Source: Spartobacteria bacterium (lineage in GTDB: Bacteria > Verrucomicrobiota > Kiritimatiellia > RZYC01). From it: DNA of 34,312 bases. The position numbers and the translations under genes were made by a program. The stretch lies in assembly GCA_009930475.1 (NCBI GenBank), contig RZYC01000042.1, positions 1 to 34,312 on the forward strand. The letters run 5' to 3'. Below are positions 29,921 through 34,312 of the stretch, piece by piece; position 1 is the first letter of the stretch; each line of letters starts with the position of its first letter. Under the pieces are notes generated by a model that saw only the letters and a program-made list of their open reading frames with translations, was not told where the DNA came from and made no database searches.

Positions 29921-31636
29921 TTAACGAAGCAATGTATCAATGCCCATGGCCTGTTTTTCGGCGAATTCCGGAAGTGCTTTGTTTCGCCGCATCCGAAGCA
30001 GCGGTGCAGCCAATGCTAATATGTGGATCAGTACGAGGCGGTCAAGTCGCCTGTATTTTTTTCGGGGGCGAATGAAAAAACGCCACATGCGCTGGATATT
30101 TTTACTGGATGGTTTAAATGGCTTGAAATCCAGTAAAACATCATAGCCTATGGCATATTTTTGACCGTATGCATTGCGGATCCGCTCCAATTCGTTCTGC
30201 ATGTCCGCATGGTAGGTGCCAAAAAAATAACGCCGCGCCGCCGCAAGTATTTCTAAGGTGTCGACCAAAAAAAGGATGTCGTCTGTAGGTATTTTTGCCA
30301 GTTCGGCCAGTTTGGGCATCATGCGCAGTTGCTTCATGCATTGTTGATCTGCCCTCAGCAGCTCTTCTGGATGTTCCACGATCCCGCCTAGCAGTTTACG
30401 CAGCGAATGGTTGATCATAATGTTATCCCAGTAAACATGCAGGAGCGGGGGAATGCGAACACGTCGGAAAAAGAAGCGCTGTTGGGCAATGGGTTCGATA
30501 TATATCATCTTTTTTACCGCCTGATCCGAAAGTCGCAGGAGGGCCAACAGATAATCACAGTTAACTTCAGGAAGATATTTTGCCGCAAATCGACGTACGG
30601 CTTTGCGTGGTTTGACCCGGTCTTTGAACAGTTGAATGGTGACACTGGTGTTTAAATCGTTCCACAACGCGTCGCGATCAATGAAGGTCCGTCGGCCGAA
30701 CTTCGTCCAGCCACCTGTTTGCGCCCATACAGATATCCCTGCAAGGTGTGCTGTTTCAGCCTTCTTTGCATATTTTTCGTAGTCCCATCCAATAAATGAA
30801 GGAAAACGTCCTGCTCCTTCGTATTCCCGACGTGATTGCAGTTCCAGCAATTTCGTGTGCGGCCCCCGATAAAGAAGCTTGTTGAACGGTAAATAGCGGA
30901 AGAAATCACTTTCCCCGTATTTCATGGATATTACCAGAGCGTCCGACTGGATATCATTGAAAACACGGTCATATGTGCGCTTGTTCCAGATAAGATCGCC
31001 GATAGGATACGCGCCTACGGTCCATGTCCTGAAAATTAATCGCTTACCGAAATGTTCAAAAGCCGGCAGCAGATTTTGGAGGAATGCTTTGGCGTGTGAT
31101 GCTTTTTTAATAATCAATCTGCTGTGAAAGTCGCCGCCCACATCCTTTCCGTCGCATTCGCCTATTCGAAGAATGATACCCCCTAGATTGGGCAGCAACG
31201 CTGTTAGATTCTGCAGTGCCTCCTCGTAAAAATATGGCGCGACATGGCGGAGTAAACGGTCAGAGCGGTTATCGCCTGACATCACCGACAATACGTCGCC
31301 CGTAATATAAACCTGCATGCCCAAATCGTCGCAAAACGAGGCGAGCTCTGCATATAATTCACGATATCCCTGCATTTTTTCCACGAGTGTATGTGGATAG
31401 TTCGGCAGATCGACCAGATGCATCACATCATCCAGTGAAATCGCGTTGAATCCTTCCGCTGCGGCCCGTTCAATGAAACAGCGGAAATCACGGCGAATTC
31501 GATCTGTCTTTTGAACGTCCAGTTGTCCCTGTGTTTCTAATTCGGCAAAAGGAATTTTAGACCAGTTGCGTCGTCGGCAGTCGTTTGGCTCAAAAAAAGG
31601 TCCAATGCCATCAATCAGAAAGAGTTCACAAGTCAT
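29921..31636 (-). CDS. TIM-barrel-like, possibly glycoside hydrolase-related protein
   Basis: This 571-residue protein starts at MTCELFLIDGIGPFFEP. The frame is open further upstream, but that part lies inside the glycosyltransferase gene, and the ATG at 31636 overlaps that gene's TGA by four bases. The first 380 residues show the rhythm of a TIM barrel: FNAISLDDVMHLVDLP, MQVYITGDVL, GGIILRIGECDGKDVGGDF, KRLIFRTWTVGAYPIGDL, DALVISMKYGESDFFRY, FIGWDYEKYA and AGISVWAQTGGW. Acidic residues at strand ends (the Glu in RIGEC, the Glu in KYGES) could be catalytic, as in glycoside hydrolases such as GH67-like barrels. This is a fold-level guess. The last 190 residues are helical and basic, without signal peptide. 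Coupling to a glycosyltransferase suggests work on a polysaccharide or glycan. Confidence 0.8.
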   Translation of the reverse strand: MTCELFLIDGIGPFFEPNDCRRRNWSKIPFAELETQGQLDVQKTDRIRRDFRCFIERAAAEGFNAISLDDVMHLVDLPNYPHTLVEKMQGYRELYAELASFCDDLGMQVYITGDVLSVMSGDNRSDRLLRHVAPYFYEEALQNLTALLPNLGGIILRIGECDGKDVGGDFHSRLIIKKASHAKAFLQNLLPAFEHFGKRLIFRTWTVGAYPIGDLIWNKRTYDRVFNDIQSDALVISMKYGESDFFRYLPFNKLLYRGPHTKLLELQSRREYEGAGRFPSFIGWDYEKYAKKAETAHLAGISVWAQTGGWTKFGRRTFIDRDALWNDLNTSVTIQLFKDRVKPRKAVRRFAAKYLPEVNCDYLLALLRLSDQAVKKMIYIEPIAQQRFFFRRVRIPPLLHVYWDNIMINHSLRKLLGGIVEHPEELLRADQQCMKQLRMMPKLAELAKIPTDDILFLVDTLEILAAARRYFFGTYHADMQNELERIRNAYGQKYAIGYDVLLDFKPFKPSSKNIQRMWRFFIRPRKKYRRLDRLVLIHILALAAPLLRMRRNKALPEFAEKQAMGIDTLLR

Positions 31637-34050
31637 ATCGTTGCGAAAGATTCTGTCTGTAAAGCTGTTCCGTCGGAAGATTGCCATGCCATCATTTCTT
31701 CGAGCACCTGGCGCCAGCCATGTCCGGAGCAGGCCGTTTGTCGGGCATTGCTGCGTAACGCGTCGTATGCTGAAGGATCGGTTTCCATCACCGTAAGCAA
31801 ATGCAGTATCTGTTCTTTCCATATAGTATGTTTGTTGGCAGGCAGTACATAGCCTGATTGGCCATGATGCACCAGTTCCTGCGGGCCGCCGACGTCTGAC
31901 ACAAGAACCGGAACGCCACACGCCTGTGCTTCCAGAATAACCATTCCAAACGTATCGGTGGTGCTCGGAAAAACGAACAGGTCGGCTAGATTGAAATAAA
32001 GTGGAAGTTCACTGCGGGGAATTCGTCCCGTCATAATCACACGTGGCATATCGATGATGCGTTGCTGAACAGTTTGTAATTCCGGACCGTCACCTATGAT
32101 AAGAAATTGAACAGTGGTGTGTTCCTTCATGACCGATTCCACCACATCCAGCATGAAATCAATATTCTTTTCTTTTCCCAGCCGCCCGGCCCATACCAAC
32201 ACGGGGGCATCTGTTAGTTTGAATTCAGCTTTGATGTTGTTCTCTCGCTTCTCATCCCGAATCGCGAATGTCGGATCCAGTGAACGCTTAAAAAGCCTCA
32301 TTTTGTCCGCTGGCAGCCCTCGTGATTCCAGCATTTCCATATATTGGCGTGTTGGCACTCGTATTTCATCTAATGCGTTGTAAAAAAATCGTGTGTAGGT
32401 TTCTACCATGGATGAAATCCATTCGTCGCCAATGAATTGATCTACCTGACGTGTGAAATCGGTGTGATAAATTCCCGTGCATTTTGTTCCCGTCAGCCAG
32501 CCGCAGAGCAGACCTAACAGCCCAACCGGGCCGGGAGTGGAAATCATAATTTCATCCGGCTGTTCCATCGCGATGAGATCCACTGAGCGCAGCAGTGACG
32601 GAACCCGCAATGTAAACGATGTATAGAAATCGGGGACAGCCGTATAAATGCAGGGGAGATTCAACATGTTATCCGCCAACTCTGCCGGGACTTCAGTTGT
32701 GGGCAGCGACGAAACAAGCTTAAAAGGGTAGTCATAGAGCGTAGCACACTGGGTCAGTTCACGCATGGTTACAGATACACCATTCAGATCATTTACCGTG
32801 TCAGAAAACCATAGTACGCGTTTTATTTGTCGTTTAGGTTTAGAAATTAATCGATTATGTAAATTAGTGATTAAATTTTTATCACGATGATGGTGGCGAA
32901 GAGCCGTGAAAAAGGGAGCAGAAAGAAAAAGGGCGGGGAGAGCCGCCGCTATATTTTTTAAAATCTGGCCGGAATCGCCGGAACGCATGTTTTTCTCAAG
33001 CGACGTAACGATCATTTTGAAAAAGTCGTCCGTAAGGTTCGACAGGCTGTCATAAAGCCGCTGGATCATATCTGCAGGATGTATCGTTTTCTGTTCTCTG
33101 CCTTCTATCAGCTGTTCAAAAAAATGTGAAAGAATTCGCTGCTGATCATCTCCACGTTTTAACTTCATGCGCGAGATGGCAAAACGATCCCGCAACCCCG
33201 GCTTCCCTTCAGAAAAAGCAAGTGTATTGATCACCTGCCAGATTTTGTTCTGTTCATCGGGTTTTTTGTTGGAGGAGTATTCGGTAGCTATTTTATAGAT
33301 GGCAAATGCCAATGACTTATGATCTCCGTGCCGCCCGCCCGCCAATGTTGATTTATTGCGAACCGCGTCCATAAGTTCTTTCACAGAATGCGCATCGGAA
33401 AGGGTATAGGCTGCACCGATTAACAGGCCTGCATGATCGTCGGATCCCCCTGTGAATCCCTTGACCCATGAATTTGCACCCCATGGATCAATCTGATGTT
33501 TACGCGAAAAGTGCTCGATATCAGCGGAGCTAAGATGTTGTAACAACCGATGCCATGCCTGATTGTGCACGCAGCTCCTTGCTCCATTTATAATTTCGAA
33601 AACATCAAATAATAAAATCAGTTTTTCAAGAATTTCTTCGGATAGCCGTCCATTAACATTATATGTGGCGTGGGCAACAGAACAGGCGATGGATTCGGCC
33701 CGTAGAAAATCACGCAGGGCATAGAGATCAAGCCTCAGTTCCTGAATCTTTTGAAATTGTGCTTCATCAATGTGATAGGCCAATATATGTACTTTGCATC
33801 CGTTTTCAGGAAAATACGAAGTGATTTCCACACTGATAAACGTATCATCAGGGTGTTGTTTTCGCAATTCCAGCGCCCCGTCAATTGTGTTGTGATCTGT
33901 TAGTGTGACAAATTGCATGCCCCGTTTTTTGGCTAGGCGATATACTTCCTCCACACTGGTATATGACTCGCTTGCACCAATGCGCTGCAAAAACCATTCC
34001 GAAGGGTGTTTTGAGTGTAGCGAATGAACATGCATATCCACTTTTGTCAT
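31633..34050 (-). CDS. PHP phosphoesterase-glycosyltransferase (GT4-like) fusion
   Basis: This is an 805-residue two-domain protein. Residues about 1-260 form a PHP metal-dependent phosphoesterase-like domain (DMHVHSLHSKHPSEWF with His7 and His9, VTLTDHNTIDGAL with Asp52 and His53, and FTGGSDDHAG). A helical linker follows to about residue 400. The rest is a GT-B glycosyltransferase close to the GT4 family: RVLWFSDTVNDLNGVSVTM, CTGIYHTDF, VLVWAGRLGKEKNIDF, FLIIGDGPELQ, and the donor-site run DTFGMVILEAQACGVPVL then SDVGGPQELV. It probably transfers a sugar from a nucleotide donor to a lipid or glycan, while the PHP part may remove a phosphate. GGAG lies seven bases before the ATG. The gene overlaps the next by four bases, so both are made together. 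Confidence 0.92.
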   Translation of the reverse strand: MTKVDMHVHSLHSKHPSEWFLQRIGASESYTSVEEVYRLAKKRGMQFVTLTDHNTIDGALELRKQHPDDTFISVEITSYFPENGCKVHILAYHIDEAQFQKIQELRLDLYALRDFLRAESIACSVAHATYNVNGRLSEEILEKLILLFDVFEIINGARSCVHNQAWHRLLQHLSSADIEHFSRKHQIDPWGANSWVKGFTGGSDDHAGLLIGAAYTLSDAHSVKELMDAVRNKSTLAGGRHGDHKSLAFAIYKIATEYSSNKKPDEQNKIWQVINTLAFSEGKPGLRDRFAISRMKLKRGDDQQRILSHFFEQLIEGREQKTIHPADMIQRLYDSLSNLTDDFFKMIVTSLEKNMRSGDSGQILKNIAAALPALFLSAPFFTALRHHHRDKNLITNLHNRLISKPKRQIKRVLWFSDTVNDLNGVSVTMRELTQCATLYDYPFKLVSSLPTTEVPAELADNMLNLPCIYTAVPDFYTSFTLRVPSLLRSVDLIAMEQPDEIMISTPGPVGLLGLLCGWLTGTKCTGIYHTDFTRQVDQFIGDEWISSMVETYTRFFYNALDEIRVPTRQYMEMLESRGLPADKMRLFKRSLDPTFAIRDEKRENNIKAEFKLTDAPVLVWAGRLGKEKNIDFMLDVVESVMKEHTTVQFLIIGDGPELQTVQQRIIDMPRVIMTGRIPRSELPLYFNLADLFVFPSTTDTFGMVILEAQACGVPVLVSDVGGPQELVHHGQSGYVLPANKHTIWKEQILHLLTVMETDPSAYDALRSNARQTACSGHGWRQVLEEMMAWQSSDGTALQTESFATI

Positions 34051-34164
34051 AATTTATCTCCTGTGTAATTCATATGCCTGACGATGCGTCACTCTCCTTA
34101 ATCTCTTGTGAGCGAACTGTTAAAAATCAATGAGCGAAATAAGAATCGGCCGGTCGATGTCAGT

Positions 34165-34188
34165 GGAATAATAGCCTGTCCCTTTGCC
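34165..34188. repeat. 24-bp partial copy 3 of the direct repeat
   Basis: GGAATAATAGCCTGTCCCTT followed by TGCC matches the inner part of copies 1 and 2 in the same orientation. Here the flanks read CAGTGG and CCACTG, which pair with each other around the repeat. It stands between the glycosyltransferase operon and the IS end. Confidence 0.85.
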
Positions 34189-34216
34189 ACTGGAGGGCAC
34201 AGAGCGGGGGGCAGAG

Positions 34217-34312
34217 TGTCCCGTCCTGATATAGGTTGACACTATTGAAAGGAAAAAGGTTCAAAATGAGCACAGGAATCCGATATAGTGAAGCCTTCAA
34301 ACGCCAAGTAGT
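34217..34312 (+). mobile_element. Left end of an IS3-like insertion sequence, cut by window edge
   Basis: The stretch from 34217 (TGTCCCGTCCTGATATAGGT followed by TGACA) looks like an IS terminal end beginning with TG. It lies about 50 bases before a transposase start. The right end and the target duplication are outside the window. Confidence 0.6.
34266..34312 (+). CDS. IS3-type transposase OrfA, N-terminal fragment
   Basis: From the ATG at 34266 the frame reads MSTGIRYSEAFKRQVV up to the window edge. The S-E-A-F-K-R-Q-V-V string is the usual beginning of the helix-turn-helix OrfA protein of IS3 elements, which binds the IS ends and is joined to the integrase part by frameshifting. An AAGGAAAAAGG stretch stands before the start. 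Only 15-16 residues are visible. Confidence 0.65.
   Translation, partial: MSTGIRYSEAFKRQV

Noticed and set aside
31637-31921. N-terminal extension of the TIM-barrel protein frame
   Set aside because: It overlaps the conserved end of the glycosyltransferase, and the extension is arginine/cysteine-rich shadow sequence. The ATG at 31636 with an ATGA overlap is the natural start.

Overview
The window reads as bacterial chromosome from an environmental Gram-negative organism. It is rich in sensor proteins and carries an RND efflux pump, a lipoprotein and a large secreted C10-type peptidase. Palindromic TTCCAAT-n-ATTGGAA repeats, long kinase-less PAS proteins and C10 peptidases with Ig-like tails make me think of the PVC superphylum (Kiritimatiellota/Lentisphaerota-like). 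That is inference; no 16S rRNA or marker gene is present. Both edges look mobile: a cut N-terminal CDS at the left and the left end of an IS3-like element at the right.

Layout. (1) 328-4075, minus strand: a tightly overlapping cluster of LssY_C lipoprotein, B12-binding protein, soluble PAS histidine kinase and small helical protein. A TPR/coiled-coil membrane protein lies upstream (4119-5264). (2) 5355-9244, plus: a promoter, tRNA-Ala(CGC) and two large unrecognised proteins, of which the first is clearly membrane-bound. (3) 9451-11492: a TetR/CecR-like regulator convergent with a TPM-domain/zinc-ribbon protein. (4) 11681-17350, plus: two sensor proteins with no kinase or other output domain but with a shared C-terminal signature, then a secreted C10 (streptopain-like) peptidase and a strong terminator. 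(5) 17734-22847, minus: a CusB/CusA-type metal efflux adaptor and pump, with no outer-membrane channel in view. (6) 22949-28702, minus: an operon of an 8-oxoguanine deaminase-like amidohydrolase, a hybrid histidine kinase with one degenerate receiver, and an 807-aa sensor whose kinase core has lost its catalytic residues. (7) 28807-29903: two attC-like sites, each a few bases after an antitoxin stop codon, enclosing a PIN/ribbon-helix-helix toxin-antitoxin pair. The block is framed by 28-bp direct repeats and looks like an integron cassette remnant without integrase. (8) 29921-34050, minus: a PHP-glycosyltransferase fusion overlapping a TIM-barrel-like protein, framed by repeat copies 2 and 3. 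(9) 34217-34312: the start of an IS.

Most notable: the cassette-like island; the pseudokinase/pseudoreceiver pair coupled to a deaminase; the twin kinase-less sensors with a common C-terminal tag; and palindromic repeats that appear to have entered a lipoprotein signal peptide in frame and to supply the stop codon of the efflux pump gene.
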